A stretch of 64,000 nt of DNA, taken from positions 233,809 through 297,808 of the forward strand of contig NZ_JARLLG010000004.1 in NCBI RefSeq assembly GCF_029382255.1, written 5' to 3'. A program made the translations under genes and the position numbers. Shown in pieces: positions 44,044 to 53,068 of the stretch. Every line of letters starts with the position of its first letter. Position 1 is the first letter of the stretch. This DNA is from Isoptericola croceus (GTDB lineage: Bacteria; Actinomycetota; Actinomycetes; Actinomycetales; Cellulomonadaceae). Below the pieces are notes generated by a model. It was not told the origin of the DNA. It worked only from the letters and a program-made list of their open reading frames with translations, and did not search any database.

Positions 44044-45344
44044 CCGCCGGGAACCGGCCCGGTCCACGGGTCGCGATGCTGTCGGTCCACACCTCGCCGC
44101 TGGACCAGCCCGGAGCAGGTGACGCCGGCGGCATGAACGTCTACGTCCTCGAGCTGTCCCGGGCGTTGGCACGGCGGGGCGCCGAGGTGGAGATCTACAC
44201 GCGGGCGACGACGTCGGCGCAGCCGAAGGTCGTGGACGTCGAGCCGGGCATCCGGGTGGTGCACGTGGCGGCCGGTCCCTACGAGGGTCTCGACAAGAAC
44301 GACCTCCCGGGGCAGCTCTGCGCGTTCACGGCCGGTGTGCTGCGTGCCGAGGCCCACCGCCCGCCCAGCTGGTACGACGTCGTGCACGCGCACTACTGGC
44401 TGTCGGGCCAGGTCGGCTGGTTGGCGGCCGAGCGCTGGGACGTCCCCCTGGTGCACACGATGCACACGATGGCGCGCGTGAAGAACGCGGCGCTCGCACC
44501 GGGGGACGTCCCGGAGCCGCAGGGCCGGGTCATCGGCGAGGAACAGGTGGTCGAGGCGGCCGACGCGCTCGTCGCCTCGACACGGGAGGAGGCCGACGAC
44601 CTCGTCCGGTACTGCGGGGCCGACCCGGACCTGGTCCACGTGGTGGCGCCCGGCGTCGACCTGGAGGAGTTCGCGCCCCTCGGCCCGCCCACGGGGGCGA
44701 CGGCGCAGGCTCGCCGCGCGCTGCGCGAGCGGCTCGGCCTGCCCACGGACCGGCCCGTGGTGCTGTTCGCGGGTCGGGTCCAGCTGCTCAAGGGTCCGGA
44801 CGTGCTGGTACGGGCGCTCGGCGTCATGGCCGACCACGCGGACCCGGTGGGCTCGTCGGGCGGCGGCCCGCTGCCGCGCCTCGTGGTGCTCGGGGGCGCG
44901 AGCGGGCGACCGACGGCCGTGCGCGAGCTCGAGGCGCTCGCCCATCAGACGGGGGTCACCGACCACCTGGACGTGCGTCCCCCGGTGCCGCAGGACGAGC
45001 TCGCGGACTGGTTCCGGGCGGCGGACGTCGTCGCCGTGCCGTCGCACAGCGAGTCGTTCGGGCTGGTGGCGGCGGAGGCGCAGGCGTGCGGGACACCGGT
45101 CGTGGCGGCGGCCGTGGGCGGCCTGCAGACGGTCGTCGTCGACGACGTCTCCGGGGTGCTGGTCGACGGCCACAGCCCGTGGACCTGGGCGCGCGAGCTG
45201 AGCGCGTTGCTGGCGGACGACGCACGGCTTGCGCGGCTGGCCGCCGGTGCTCGGCGGGCGAGCGAGCGCTTCTCGTGGGACCGGGCGGCTGCCGCGATGC
45301 TGGACGTGTACGACCACGCGGGCAAGGCCCGCGACGCGAGGTAG
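44040..45344 (+). CDS. mshA: D-inositol-3-phosphate glycosyltransferase, mycothiol synthesis
   Basis: 434 residues, GT-B retaining glycosyltransferase of family GT4. First step of mycothiol synthesis: GlcNAc from UDP-GlcNAc to inositol phosphate. [17 protein letters not shown] (~28-44) is the inositol-phosphate loop; [27 protein letters not shown] and the C-terminal E-x7-E in [20 protein letters not shown] bind the sugar nucleotide. GTG 44040 overlaps the lactonase stop. The last residues (DAR-stop) lie in the first unit of a three-copy 20-bp repeat. Confidence 0.93.
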   Translation: MTAGNRPGPRVAMLSVHTSPLDQPGAGDAGGMNVYVLELSRALARRGAEVEIYTRATTSAQPKVVDVEPGIRVVHVAAGPYEGLDKNDLPGQLCAFTAGVLRAEAHRPPSWYDVVHAHYWLSGQVGWLAAERWDVPLVHTMHTMARVKNAALAPGDVPEPQGRVIGEEQVVEAADALVASTREEADDLVRYCGADPDLVHVVAPGVDLEEFAPLGPPTGATAQARRALRERLGLPTDRPVVLFAGRVQLLKGPDVLVRALGVMADHADPVGSSGGGPLPRLVVLGGASGRPTAVRELEALAHQTGVTDHLDVRPPVPQDELADWFRAADVVAVPSHSESFGLVAAEAQACGTPVVAAAVGGLQTVVVDDVSGVLVDGHSPWTWARELSALLADDARLARLAAGARRASERFSWDRAAAAMLDVYDHAGKARDAR

Positions 45345-45395
45345 CGCAACCCCCCGCGAGGTAGCGCACCCCCCCGCGAGGTAGCGCGCAGGAGT
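45336..45395 (+). repeat. 20-bp TAG repeat, three units, at the 3' end of mshA
   Basis: Units start at 45336, 45356 and 45376 (GCGAGGTAGCGCAACCCCCC and near copies). Period exactly 20 bp. The first supplies mshA's stop; because 20 is not a multiple of 3, the three TAGs fall in three different frames. Confidence 0.9.
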
Positions 45396-45435
45396 CTCGG
45401 GAATGTGCCGGCCACCGGGCGGCGTTGCCGCAGTC

Positions 45436-45876
45436 ATGCCGATCACCGGAGAGTACGTCCCGAGCCCGTCGACCTGGGCCGCCGAGCAGGTCGAGAGGTA
45501 CGAGTCCTCGGGCGGTACCGAGGGCACCACCCTCAACGGCAAGCCGGTCGTGATCCTCACGACCGTCGGCGCCAGGAGCGGCAAGGTGCGCAAGACGCCG
45601 CTGATGCGCGTCGAGCACGACGGCTCCTACGCCGTCGTCGCCTCGATGGGCGGCGCGCCGAAGCACCCCGTCTGGTACCACAACATCGTGGCGAACCCCC
45701 AGGTCGAGCTGCAGGACGGTGCGGAGAAGCACGACTACGTCGCCCGCGAGGTCACCGGTGACGAGAAGGCGGTGTGGTGGGAGCGCTCGGTCGCGGTCTG
45801 GCCCGACTACGCCGAGTACCAGAAGAAGACCGACCGGCAGATCCCCGTCTTCGTCCTGGAGCGCGCGGACGCCTGA
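45436..45876 (+). CDS. Deazaflavin (F420)-dependent nitroreductase family protein (Ddn-like)
   Basis: 146 residues, split-barrel fold. [22 protein letters not shown] then [20 protein letters not shown] is the F420-phosphate binding region; [19 protein letters not shown] and [20 protein letters not shown] complete the Ddn signature. Such proteins use reduced F420 to reduce quinones or nitro compounds, consistent with cofC/cofD in the same window. ATG 45436 is chosen by homology; no strong ribosome site. It lies directly after the 20-bp repeat array. Confidence 0.87.
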   Translation: MPITGEYVPSPSTWAAEQVERYESSGGTEGTTLNGKPVVILTTVGARSGKVRKTPLMRVEHDGSYAVVASMGGAPKHPVWYHNIVANPQVELQDGAEKHDYVAREVTGDEKAVWWERSVAVWPDYAEYQKKTDRQIPVFVLERADA

Positions 45877-45920
45877 CGTCCGCGATCCGGCCGATGGTGC
45901 GCCCGGCGCCGGGGGCAGGG

Positions 45921-45926
45921 CAGGAT
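45921..45926 (+). promoter_or_regulatory. -10 element of a leaderless promoter (gpm)
   Basis: CAGGAT, 6 nt, then ATG 45933. Weak match, supported mainly by the repeated 6-nt spacing seen at other genes. Confidence 0.35.
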
Positions 45927-45932
45927 GGACGC

Positions 45933-46673
45933 ATGACCTACACCCTCGTGCTGCTCCGCCATGGCGAGAGCGAGTGGAACGCCAAGAACCTCTTCACCGG
46001 CTGGGTCGACGTCCCGCTGTCGGAGAAGGGCACCGCCGAGGCGAAGCGCGGTGGCACCCTCCTGAAGGAGGCCGACGTCCTGCCTGACGTCCTGCACACG
46101 TCGTTGCTGCGCCGTGCCATCTCGACGGCGAACCTCGCGCTCGACGCCGCGGACCTCCACTGGATCCCCGTCAAGCGCAGCTGGCGCCTCAACGAGCGCC
46201 ACTACGGCGACCTGCAGGGCAAGGACAAGAAGCAGGTCCGCGACCAGTACGGCGAGGAGCAGTTCATGCTCTGGCGGCGCTCCTACGACGTGCCGCCGCC
46301 GGACATCGAGCTCGGCTCGGAGTTCTCCCAGGACGCCGACCCGCGCTACGCCGGTGAGCCGATCCCGCGCTCGGAGGCCCTCAAGCAGGTCCTCGACCGC
46401 GCCCTGCCCTACTGGGAGTCGCAGATCGTCCCCGACCTGCGGGCCGGAAAGACGGTCCTCGTGGCCGCGCACGGCAACTCGCTGCGCGCGCTCGTCAAGC
46501 ACCTGGACGGGGTCGACGACGACACGATCGCCGGGCTCAACATCCCCACGGGCATCCCGCTCGTGTACGAGCTCGACGAGAACACCCTGAAGCCGACCAA
46601 CCCGGGCGGCACCTACCTGGACCCGGAGGCCGCGAAGGACGCCATCGCGGCCGTGGCCAACCAGGGCAAGTAG
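45933..46673 (+). CDS. gpmA: 2,3-bisphosphoglycerate-dependent phosphoglycerate mutase
   Basis: 246 residues, glycolysis/gluconeogenesis. Catalytic His10 in [12 protein letters not shown] and the second His180 in [61 protein letters not shown] and [12 protein letters not shown] are cofactor-dependent PGM blocks. It lies between mshA and the phoU/senX3 region, the order also found in mycobacteria. Followed by a terminator. Confidence 0.95.
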   Translation: MTYTLVLLRHGESEWNAKNLFTGWVDVPLSEKGTAEAKRGGTLLKEADVLPDVLHTSLLRRAISTANLALDAADLHWIPVKRSWRLNERHYGDLQGKDKKQVRDQYGEEQFMLWRRSYDVPPPDIELGSEFSQDADPRYAGEPIPRSEALKQVLDRALPYWESQIVPDLRAGKTVLVAAHGNSLRALVKHLDGVDDDTIAGLNIPTGIPLVYELDENTLKPTNPGGTYLDPEAAKDAIAAVANQGK

Positions 46674-46699
46674 CCAGGCGGTCGCACCGACCGACCCGC

Positions 46700-46739
46700 A
46701 CGACGGCGACGCACCCCACCGGGGGTCCGTCGCCGTCGT
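46700..46739 (+). terminator. Terminator after gpmA
   Basis: A 12-bp stem ACGACGGCGACG / CGTCGCCGTCGT whose 16-nt loop contains a further ACCCC/GGGGT pairing; 26 bp after the gpmA stop. Confidence 0.7.
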
Positions 46740-46767
46740 CGTCAGGTCCTGCGTCGAGACGCCGTGG

Positions 46768-46773
46768 CACGAT
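46768..46773 (+). promoter_or_regulatory. -10 element of a leaderless promoter
   Basis: CACGAT, 6 nt, then GTG 46780, shortly after the gpmA terminator. Confidence 0.4.
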
Positions 46774-46779
46774 GGCGCC

Positions 46780-47820
46780 GTGGACATCACGGAGGAAATG
46801 TCCGGCATCGAGCTGGCCCGGCACTACTACGTCGACGTCGTGGGGCCGGTGCTGACGGCGTGGCGCCCCGACCTGCCGTACGCGGCGGCGAGGCTCGGCA
46901 GCGGTTCGGACGTCCTCGGTCTGGACGACGCCACGTCCCGCGACCACGACTGGGGCCTGCGTCTGACCCTGCTGGTCGGCGCTGACGACGTCGCGGCCGT
47001 GGACGAGCACCTCGCCGAGGCACTGCCAGAGACCTACCGCGGCCTGCCGACGCGGTTCGCGACGACATGGGAACCCGTCGTCCGGCACCGGGTCGAGGTC
47101 GCGACGGCGGCCGAGTTCGCGCGCTCCCGGCTCGGCATCGACGCGACGAGGGAGCTGGCAGCGGCCGACTGGCTCGCGCTGACCGGCCAGTCCGTCCTGG
47201 AGGTGACCGCCGGTGCCGTCTTCGTCGACGGTCCCGGCGAGATCACCGCCCTCCGTGAGCGGCTGCGCTGGTATCCCCACGACATCTGGCTCCGGGTGCT
47301 CGCGGCCGAGTGGGAGCGACTCGGCCAGGAGCTGCAGTTCGTCGGGCGGACCGGGTCGCGGGGCGACGACCTGGGGTCGCGCGTGCTCGCGGCGCGCCTC
47401 GTGGGCAGCGTGATGCGTCTCGGCCTGCTCCTCGAGCGGCGGTGGCCGCCGTACCCGAAGTGGCTCGGGACCGCGTTCTCGGCCACGCCGTCGGCAGAGT
47501 CCGCCGGCGAGCCCTTGGCCCGGGCGCTCGCGGCGACGACGTGGCAGGAGCGGGACTCCGCGCTGGCCGCGGCCTGCGATGCGGTGCTGGAACGGCAGCG
47601 CGTGATCGGGCTGCCCGCACCAGAGGGCCCGGCCACCGAGCCGTTCTACGGCCGGCCGTACCGCGGTGTGCGAGACGTCCCGAAGGCCCTGCGGGAGGTG
47701 GCCGGCGACGGTGCGGCGCTGCGGGCCGTGGAGCAGTGGGTCGACGGCGTCGACATCCTCATGGACCCGGAGCGTCGCGTGCGGGTCTCGCACGCGTTCC
47801 GGCCCGCAGTTTCGCGCTGA
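46780..47820 (+). CDS. DUF4037 family protein (nucleotidyltransferase-like)
   Basis: 346 residues. LGSGSDVLGLDDATSRDHDWG in the first 60 residues is a nucleotidyltransferase-type GS...D-x-D signature with an extra HDWG, as seen in DUF4037 proteins; the rest is largely helical (YPHDIWLRVLAAEWERLGQE; YPKWLGTAFS). Biochemical function unproven. It seems to be a single-gene leaderless transcript whose stop codon lies inside a hairpin shared with the convergent phoU. Confidence 0.75.
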   Translation: MDITEEMSGIELARHYYVDVVGPVLTAWRPDLPYAAARLGSGSDVLGLDDATSRDHDWGLRLTLLVGADDVAAVDEHLAEALPETYRGLPTRFATTWEPVVRHRVEVATAAEFARSRLGIDATRELAAADWLALTGQSVLEVTAGAVFVDGPGEITALRERLRWYPHDIWLRVLAAEWERLGQELQFVGRTGSRGDDLGSRVLAARLVGSVMRLGLLLERRWPPYPKWLGTAFSATPSAESAGEPLARALAATTWQERDSALAAACDAVLERQRVIGLPAPEGPATEPFYGRPYRGVRDVPKALREVAGDGAALRAVEQWVDGVDILMDPERRVRVSHAFRPAVSR

Positions 47821-47833
47821 ACCTGCGGGCCGG
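47799..47833. terminator. Bidirectional hairpin overlapping the end of the DUF4037 gene
   Basis: CCGGCCCGCAG (47799-47809) and CTGCGGGCCGG (47823-47833), 11-bp stem with a 13-nt loop that contains the DUF4037 stop codon; phoU's stop is 19 bp further on. Confidence 0.65.
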
Positions 47834-47851
47834 GAAGGGTGCTTCTGCTGC

Positions 47852-48520
47852 TCAGGAGTCGACGGCGGAGGGGTGCTCCACGCCGAAGTCACCCGTCACG
47901 AGGAACGTGATGCGTCGGGCCACGGAGACGCCGTGGTCGCCGAACCGCTCGTAGTAGCGGCCGAGCAGGGTCACGTCGACGGTCTCCTGGGCGGTACCGG
48001 TCCAGTCGGGGGACAGCGTGGCCGCGAAGGTGTCCTGGTGGAGCTGGTCGAGGGCGTCGTCCCCCTGCTCGATCTCGACGGCCAGCGCGATGTCGCGGGT
48101 CGCGAGCAGCTCGGTGGTGCGGCGTGCCACGAGCGCCGCGGCCTCGTGCATGCCCACGAACGTCTCGCGGGCCGACGGCGGCACGGCCGGCGCCGGATAC
48201 CGCCCGCGGGCGACCTCGGCGACGTGCCGGGCGAGGTCGCCCATCCGCTCCAGGGTGGCGCTAATGCGCAGTGCGCTGATGACGATCCGCAGGTCGGTCG
48301 CCACGGGCGCCTGCTGTGCCAGCAGGTGGACGCAACGTTCGTCCAGCTCCTTCTCGAGCCGGTCGATGTCGTGGTCGGAGGCGATGACGTCCTGTGCGAG
48401 CTGGTGCTCGCCGTCGAGCAGGGCGGCGCCGGCCCGCGTGATCGCGGACTCGACCAGCCGGCTCATCTCGACCAGTCCCTCACCGATCTGCTGCAGCTCG
48501 GCGTCGAAGATCTCTCGCAT
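47852..48520 (-). CDS. phoU: Phosphate signalling complex protein PhoU
   Basis: 222 residues, two three-helix bundles. Metal-binding repeats: ASDHDIDRLEKELDERCVHL with RISATLERMGDLARHVAEVA, and DDALDQLHQDTF with RYYERFGDHGVSVARRITFL. It connects the PstSCAB transporter to the SenX3-type kinase and keeps it inactive when phosphate is plentiful. It is divergent from the kinase gene with a 157-bp gap. Its ATG follows CGAGAGGACACCC on the - strand. Confidence 0.95.
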   Translation of the reverse strand: MREIFDAELQQIGEGLVEMSRLVESAITRAGAALLDGEHQLAQDVIASDHDIDRLEKELDERCVHLLAQQAPVATDLRIVISALRISATLERMGDLARHVAEVARGRYPAPAVPPSARETFVGMHEAAALVARRTTELLATRDIALAVEIEQGDDALDQLHQDTFAATLSPDWTGTAQETVDVTLLGRYYERFGDHGVSVARRITFLVTGDFGVEHPSAVDS

Positions 48521-48665
48521 GGGTGTCCTCTCGAATTCAGGTGCTGAGCAACTCTCGCAGCCGGCCCAGACTCTCAGGTGAACGTGGCGAGGTCCACAGG
48601 TGAACAGTGGACGACACGTCTGGGAGCAGGAGGCACCCTGGCGCGGCAGAGGCTTCCGCGCGACC

Positions 48666-48671
48666 TAGGCT
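48666..48671 (+). promoter_or_regulatory. -10 element of a leaderless promoter (senX3-regX3)
   Basis: TAGGCT, 6 nt, then GTG 48678. Confidence 0.5.
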
Positions 48672-48677
48672 GAGGGT

Positions 48678-49961
48678 GTGGAGGGAATCATCCAGGGTGC
48701 GACCGCCGTCGTCGCCGGCGTGCTCGGCGTCGTCGTCGGGCTGGTCGCTGCCCTGGCCTTCCGCTTCTCGGACCGTGCACAGCGCCGCGACGCCGACGCG
48801 GGGACGGCCGAGCTCGACAGCGGGCTGGTGAGGGTGCTGTCCGTCCTGCGCTCGGCCGCCGTGGTGCTCGACGACGACGACGAGGTGATCCGAGCCTCCC
48901 CGCCCGCGTACGCGCTCGGCGTCGTGCGCAACGACGCCCTCGTGCACCCGGCCATCGTCGACATGGTGCGGGAGGTACGGCGCGACGGCGTCATCCGCGA
49001 GGAGGAGCTCGAGCTGCCGCGCGGCCCCATCGGCTCCGGGACCGTGCTGCTGCAGGTCCGGGTCGCGGCACTGGGGCTCGACAAGCTGCTCGTCCTCGCC
49101 GAGGACCGCACCGAGGCGCGTCGGGTCGAGGCGATCCGACGTGACTTCGTCGTCAACGTGTCCCACGAGCTGAAGACGCCGGTCGGAGCGCTCGCCCTCC
49201 TCGCGGAAACGGTCCAGGACGCCGCGGACGACCCGGTCGCGGTCCGGCGGTTCACGATGCGGATGCAGGCGGAGGCGCACCGGTTGTCCGCCCTGGTGCA
49301 CGAGATCATCGAGCTCTCTCGCCTCCAGGTGGCGGGTGCGCTGCAGGAGGTCCGTCCCGTCCCGGTGCGCGACGTCGTCGACGAGGCCGTCGACCGTGCC
49401 CGCACGACGGCACAGGGCAAGAACATCACCATCACCGTGGGAGGCTCGGCGGACTGCGTCGTCTTCGGCGACCACAACCTGCTCGTGACCGCGGTGCGCA
49501 ACCTGCTGGACAACGCCGTGTCCTACTCCGGGGAGAACACCCGCGTGGGCGTCGGCGTGCACGAGCGGGGAGGCCTGGTCGAGATCGATGTCGTCGACCA
49601 GGGCATCGGGATCTCCGCGGAGGTGCAGGAGCGTGTCTTCGAGCGCTTCTACCGCGTCGATCCCGCACGCTCCCGCGACACCGGCGGGACAGGGCTCGGA
49701 CTGAGCATCGTCAAGCACGTCGCCGCCGACCACGGCGGGGACGTGCGGGTGTGGTCCGAGCCCGGCAAGGGCTCGACCTTCACCCTGCGGATCCCCGCTG
49801 CAGACCTTCCGGCCGGCGAGCTGCCGACCGGTTCGTCGGGCTCGCCCGACGACCCTACCGACGAGCTGACCCACGATCCGGACACGTCCCGCAGGCCGGG
49901 CCGCGCCGGTGACCAAGAGCCCGGGCCGGACGGCCCGACGAACGAGGAGGTAGGCGCGTGA
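48678..49961 (+). CDS. senX3: Phosphate sensor histidine kinase, SenX3/PhoR type
   Basis: 427 residues. One or two N-terminal helices (GATAVVAGVLGVVVGLVAAL), a PAS-like region (~45-150), H-box H163 in FVVNVSHELKTPVGALALL, N-box VRNLLDNAVSYSG, and G-boxes VVDQGIGIS and GGTGLGLSIVKHV. A Pro/Asp-rich tail of ~50 residues follows the kinase domain. SenX3 detects phosphate status through PhoU/Pst rather than directly. Its stop overlaps the regulator start (GTGA). Confidence 0.92.
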   Translation: MEGIIQGATAVVAGVLGVVVGLVAALAFRFSDRAQRRDADAGTAELDSGLVRVLSVLRSAAVVLDDDDEVIRASPPAYALGVVRNDALVHPAIVDMVREVRRDGVIREEELELPRGPIGSGTVLLQVRVAALGLDKLLVLAEDRTEARRVEAIRRDFVVNVSHELKTPVGALALLAETVQDAADDPVAVRRFTMRMQAEAHRLSALVHEIIELSRLQVAGALQEVRPVPVRDVVDEAVDRARTTAQGKNITITVGGSADCVVFGDHNLLVTAVRNLLDNAVSYSGENTRVGVGVHERGGLVEIDVVDQGIGISAEVQERVFERFYRVDPARSRDTGGTGLGLSIVKHVAADHGGDVRVWSEPGKGSTFTLRIPAADLPAGELPTGSSGSPDDPTDELTHDPDTSRRPGRAGDQEPGPDGPTNEEVGA

Positions 49962-50674
49962 CGCGCATCCTGGTGGTCGAGGACGAGGAGTCCTACCGCG
50001 ACCCGCTGACGTACCAGCTGACCCGTGAGGGCTACGAGGTCGTGGCGACGTCGAACGGCAACGACGCGCTGGACAGGTTCGACGACGGCGGTGCGGACCT
50101 CGTGCTGCTCGACCTCATGCTCCCCGGCCTCAGCGGCACGGAGGTGTGCCGTGAGCTGCGGCAGCGGGGGGACGTGCCGATCATCATGCTCACCGCCAAG
50201 GACTCGGAGATCGACAAGGTAGTAGGGCTGGAGCTCGGCGCGGACGACTACGTCACCAAGCCGTACTCCTTCCGCGAGCTCCTGGCGCGGATGCGTGCGG
50301 TGATGCGGCGCCGCGGTGCGGGCAGCATCGACAGCGGGGGCAACGGCCACGACGACGACGGCGAGTCGGTCCTCGAGGTCGGCCCGGTCCGCATGGACGT
50401 GGAGCGGCACACGGTGGCGGTGGACGGTGCGGCGGTCTCGTTGCCGCTCAAGGAGTTCGACCTGCTCGAGCTGCTGCTGCGCAACGCCGGACGGGTGCTC
50501 ACCCGCGGCCAGCTCATCGACCGCGTGTGGGGCGCCGACTACGTCGGCGACACCAAGACGCTCGACGTCCACGTCAAGCGGATCCGGTCGAAGATCGAGT
50601 CGGACCCCGGGTCTCCGACCCTCCTGCTCACGGTGCGGGGACTGGGCTACAAGCTGGCCGACGACGAGTCCTGA
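49958..50674 (+). CDS. regX3: Phosphate response regulator, RegX3/PhoB type (OmpR family)
   Basis: 238 residues. Receiver domain with phospho-acceptor D52 (LVLLDLMLPGLSGTEV), conserved Lys in YVTKPYSFRELLARM, and a C-terminal winged helix (LPLKEFDLLELLLRNAGRVL; GDTKTLDVHVKRIRSKIE). It binds GTTCAC-type direct repeats; such a repeat stands before pstS 28 bp after its own stop. A Gly/Asp-rich interdomain linker (SIDSGGNGHDDDG) is unusual but harmless. Confidence 0.94.
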   Translation: MTRILVVEDEESYRDPLTYQLTREGYEVVATSNGNDALDRFDDGGADLVLLDLMLPGLSGTEVCRELRQRGDVPIIMLTAKDSEIDKVVGLELGADDYVTKPYSFRELLARMRAVMRRRGAGSIDSGGNGHDDDGESVLEVGPVRMDVERHTVAVDGAAVSLPLKEFDLLELLLRNAGRVLTRGQLIDRVWGADYVGDTKTLDVHVKRIRSKIESDPGSPTLLLTVRGLGYKLADDES

Positions 50675-50701
50675 GGCGTTCTCGCCAACAGGCCGTCGGC
50701 T

Positions 50702-50723
50702 GTTCATGCGTCGTTCACCTGCT
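50702..50723 (+). promoter_or_regulatory. Pho box upstream of pstS
   Basis: Two 11-bp direct repeats, GTTCATGCGTC and GTTCACCTGCT, the spacing recognised by PhoP/RegX3-type regulators. The box ends just ahead of the -35 position of a promoter with -10 TAGCGT at 50751-50756, as expected for activation under phosphate limitation. Confidence 0.75.
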
Positions 50724-50812
50724 CCTGGTCGCCGGGCCACCTGGCCTCCCTAGCGTTCCTCACGAACGCCGGCGGTCGCCGGTGCCACCAATGCGTGAAG
50801 GATGGACGACTC

Positions 50813-51946
50813 GTGAACCTCAGCCGATTCACTCGTGCCGGATCTGCCGTCGCCGTCGGCGTGCTTGCTCTGAGCCTCGCCGCGTGCGGCTCGGACCCGG
50901 AGCCTGCGGACTCCGCGTCGGGCGACGGCGCCGCGGAGTCGACGGAGACGGACTCCGGCGAGGAGATGGCATCGCTCGCCGGCCAGCTCTCGGGCGGAGG
51001 CGCCTCGTCGCAGGAGGCGGCGATGAATGCCTGGCGTGCGGGGTTCCAGCAGGCGAACCCGGACGCGACCATCAACTACGACCCCGTCGGCTCGGGCGGC
51101 GGCCGCACCGGTTTCGGTGACGGCTCGTACAAGTTCGCCGGCTCGGACGCCGCGCTGGACGACGAGGAGCTCGCCGCCGCCGAGGCCCAGTGCGGCGAGG
51201 GTGGCGTCATCGAGTTCCCCGGCTACGTGAGCCCGGTCGCCGTCGCCTTCAACCTCGACGGCATCGACTCGCTGAACATGCAGCCGGAGACCATCGCCGG
51301 CATCTTCCTCGGGGAGATCACCTCGTGGGACGACGAGGCGATCGCCGCGGACAACCCCGACGCCGACCTGCCCGGCACCGCGATCACCGTGGTGCACCGC
51401 TCGGACGAGTCGGGCACGACGGAGAACTTCGAGGAGTACCTCCACGTCGCGGCGCCGGACGTGTGGACGGCCGAGCCGTCCGGCGTCTGGCCGGTCGACG
51501 GCCAGGAGTCCGCGCAGGGCAACTCCGGTGTCGTCGGCGCGGTGCAGGCGGGCCAGGGCACCATCACCTACGCCGACGCCTCCCAGGTCGCCGAGCTGGG
51601 CACCGTCGCGGTCGGGGTGGGCGACGAGTTCGTCGAGTACTCGGCCGAGGCCGCCGCCGAGGTCGTGGCCCAGTCGCCGCGCACCGAGGGCACCAGCGAC
51701 TTCGTCTACACGATCGAGCTCGAGCGTGACATCCCCGGCACGTACCCGATCGCGCTGGTCTCCTACTCCCTGGCCTGCACGACCTACGCCGACGAGGCGA
51801 CGGCCGAGCTCGTCCGGGGCTTCCTGACGTACCTCGTCAGCGAGGAGGGCCAGCAGGCTGCGGCCGACGCCGCGGGCTCCGCGCCGCTCTCCGACACGAT
51901 CCGCCAGGCCATCCTGCCCGGCATCGAGTCGATCTCCGCGGGCTGA
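50813..51946 (+). CDS. pstS: Phosphate ABC transporter, substrate-binding lipoprotein
   Basis: 377 residues. Signal peptide with lipobox LSLAAC (acylated C25), then an acidic linker and the binding protein: LAGQLSGGGASSQEAAMNAW, INYDPVGSGGGRTGF (phosphate loop), KFAGSDAALDDEEL, HRSDESGTTENFEEYL and the SAQGNSGVVGAV loop. It captures phosphate outside the membrane for PstCA. GTG 50813 is preferred over GTG 50795 because the shorter form gives a proper signal peptide and has GGATGGACGACTC ahead of it. Confidence 0.95.
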   Translation: MNLSRFTRAGSAVAVGVLALSLAACGSDPEPADSASGDGAAESTETDSGEEMASLAGQLSGGGASSQEAAMNAWRAGFQQANPDATINYDPVGSGGGRTGFGDGSYKFAGSDAALDDEELAAAEAQCGEGGVIEFPGYVSPVAVAFNLDGIDSLNMQPETIAGIFLGEITSWDDEAIAADNPDADLPGTAITVVHRSDESGTTENFEEYLHVAAPDVWTAEPSGVWPVDGQESAQGNSGVVGAVQAGQGTITYADASQVAELGTVAVGVGDEFVEYSAEAAAEVVAQSPRTEGTSDFVYTIELERDIPGTYPIALVSYSLACTTYADEATAELVRGFLTYLVSEEGQQAAADAAGSAPLSDTIRQAILPGIESISAG

Positions 51947-51968
51947 TCCCCACAGGGCCGGGTGCGTG

Positions 51969-52016
51969 CCGGTGGCCGGGTGGGGCGTCGACCGCGACGC
52001 TCCACCCGGCCACCGG
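51969..52016 (+). terminator. Strong hairpin between pstS and pstC
   Basis: A 22-bp stem with one G-T wobble (51969-51990 with 51995-52016) and a 4-nt loop. In pst operons such hairpins allow more pstS than pstCAB product, by partial termination or mRNA protection. Confidence 0.75.
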
Positions 52017-52081
52017 TACCGCCGTCGGCCTCGAGTGCAGAGAGACGAGAGCAGCGCACACAGCATGAGCGAGGAATCCGA

Positions 52082-53068
52082 GTGACCATCACCGACAGCC
52101 CGCCCCGGGCGGGCGTCCGCCCGGTCCGCCGACGGCGGTCGTCCGACCGCGGCTTCAACCGCGCCTTCCGCTGGATCTCCCACGGGGCCGGTATCACCAT
52201 CCTCGTGGTCCTGGCCGCGGTCGCGTTGTTCCTGCTCTGGCAGGCGTGGCCGGCCATCACGGCGGGCGGCGAGCAGCTCGCGACGTCCGTCCCCCGCTTC
52301 CCGGCGGACACGTCCCTCCTGGCGTACGTGGGCCCGCTGGTCTTCGGCACCCTGCTCGCCGCGGTGCTCGCGCTGTGCCTGGCCGTGCCGGTCGCCATCG
52401 GCATCGCGCTGTTCATCTCGCACTACGCCCCGCGGCGCCTCGCGCAGCTGCTCGGCTACCTGGTCGACCTGCTCGCCGCGATCCCGTCGGTGGTCTACGG
52501 CTTGTGGGGATTCCTGGTCCTGGCACCCGTGCTGACGCCGTTCTGGTTGTGGCTGAACGAGAACCTGAGCTGGGTCCCGTTGTACGGGGGGCAGGCGTCC
52601 ACCACGGGGCGTGCGATGGCCACCGTCGGGGTGGTGCTCGCGGTGATGATCCTGCCGATCATCACCGCCGTCTCCCGCGAGGTCTTCCTCCAGACGCCCA
52701 AGCTCCACGAGGAGGCGGCTCTCGCGCTCGGAGCCACCCGGTGGGAGGTCGTGCGTACCGCCGTGCTGCCGTTCGGCCGCTCCGGTGTGATCTCGGCGGC
52801 GATGCTCGGCCTCGGTCGCGCGCTCGGCGAGACGATGGCGGTGCTGATGATCCTGTCGCCCGGTTTCTCCTACAGCCTGGACATCCTCGCCGCCGGTCAG
52901 CACCAGACGATCGCGGCCTACATCGCGGCGGACTTCCCGGAGTCGACCGGCCTGGGCATCAACACGCTGATCGCGACCGGGCTGGCCCTGTTCGTCATCA
53001 CGCTGGCCGTCAACATGACCGCGCGCTGGATCGTCTCGCGCCGCAAGGAATTCTCGGGGGCCAACTGA
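52082..53068 (+). CDS. pstC: Phosphate ABC transporter permease PstC
   Basis: 328 residues, six membrane helices after an Arg-rich N-terminus. The core has VYGLWGFLVLAP, SREVFLQTPKLHEEAALALGA (the EAA loop contacting PstB) and GLGRALGETMAVLMILSPG. GTG 52082 has GAGGAATCC. Works with PstA to form the channel. Its stop TGA overlaps the pstA ATG. Confidence 0.95.
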   Translation: MTITDSPPRAGVRPVRRRRSSDRGFNRAFRWISHGAGITILVVLAAVALFLLWQAWPAITAGGEQLATSVPRFPADTSLLAYVGPLVFGTLLAAVLALCLAVPVAIGIALFISHYAPRRLAQLLGYLVDLLAAIPSVVYGLWGFLVLAPVLTPFWLWLNENLSWVPLYGGQASTTGRAMATVGVVLAVMILPIITAVSREVFLQTPKLHEEAALALGATRWEVVRTAVLPFGRSGVISAAMLGLGRALGETMAVLMILSPGFSYSLDILAAGQHQTIAAYIAADFPESTGLGINTLIATGLALFVITLAVNMTARWIVSRRKEFSGAN

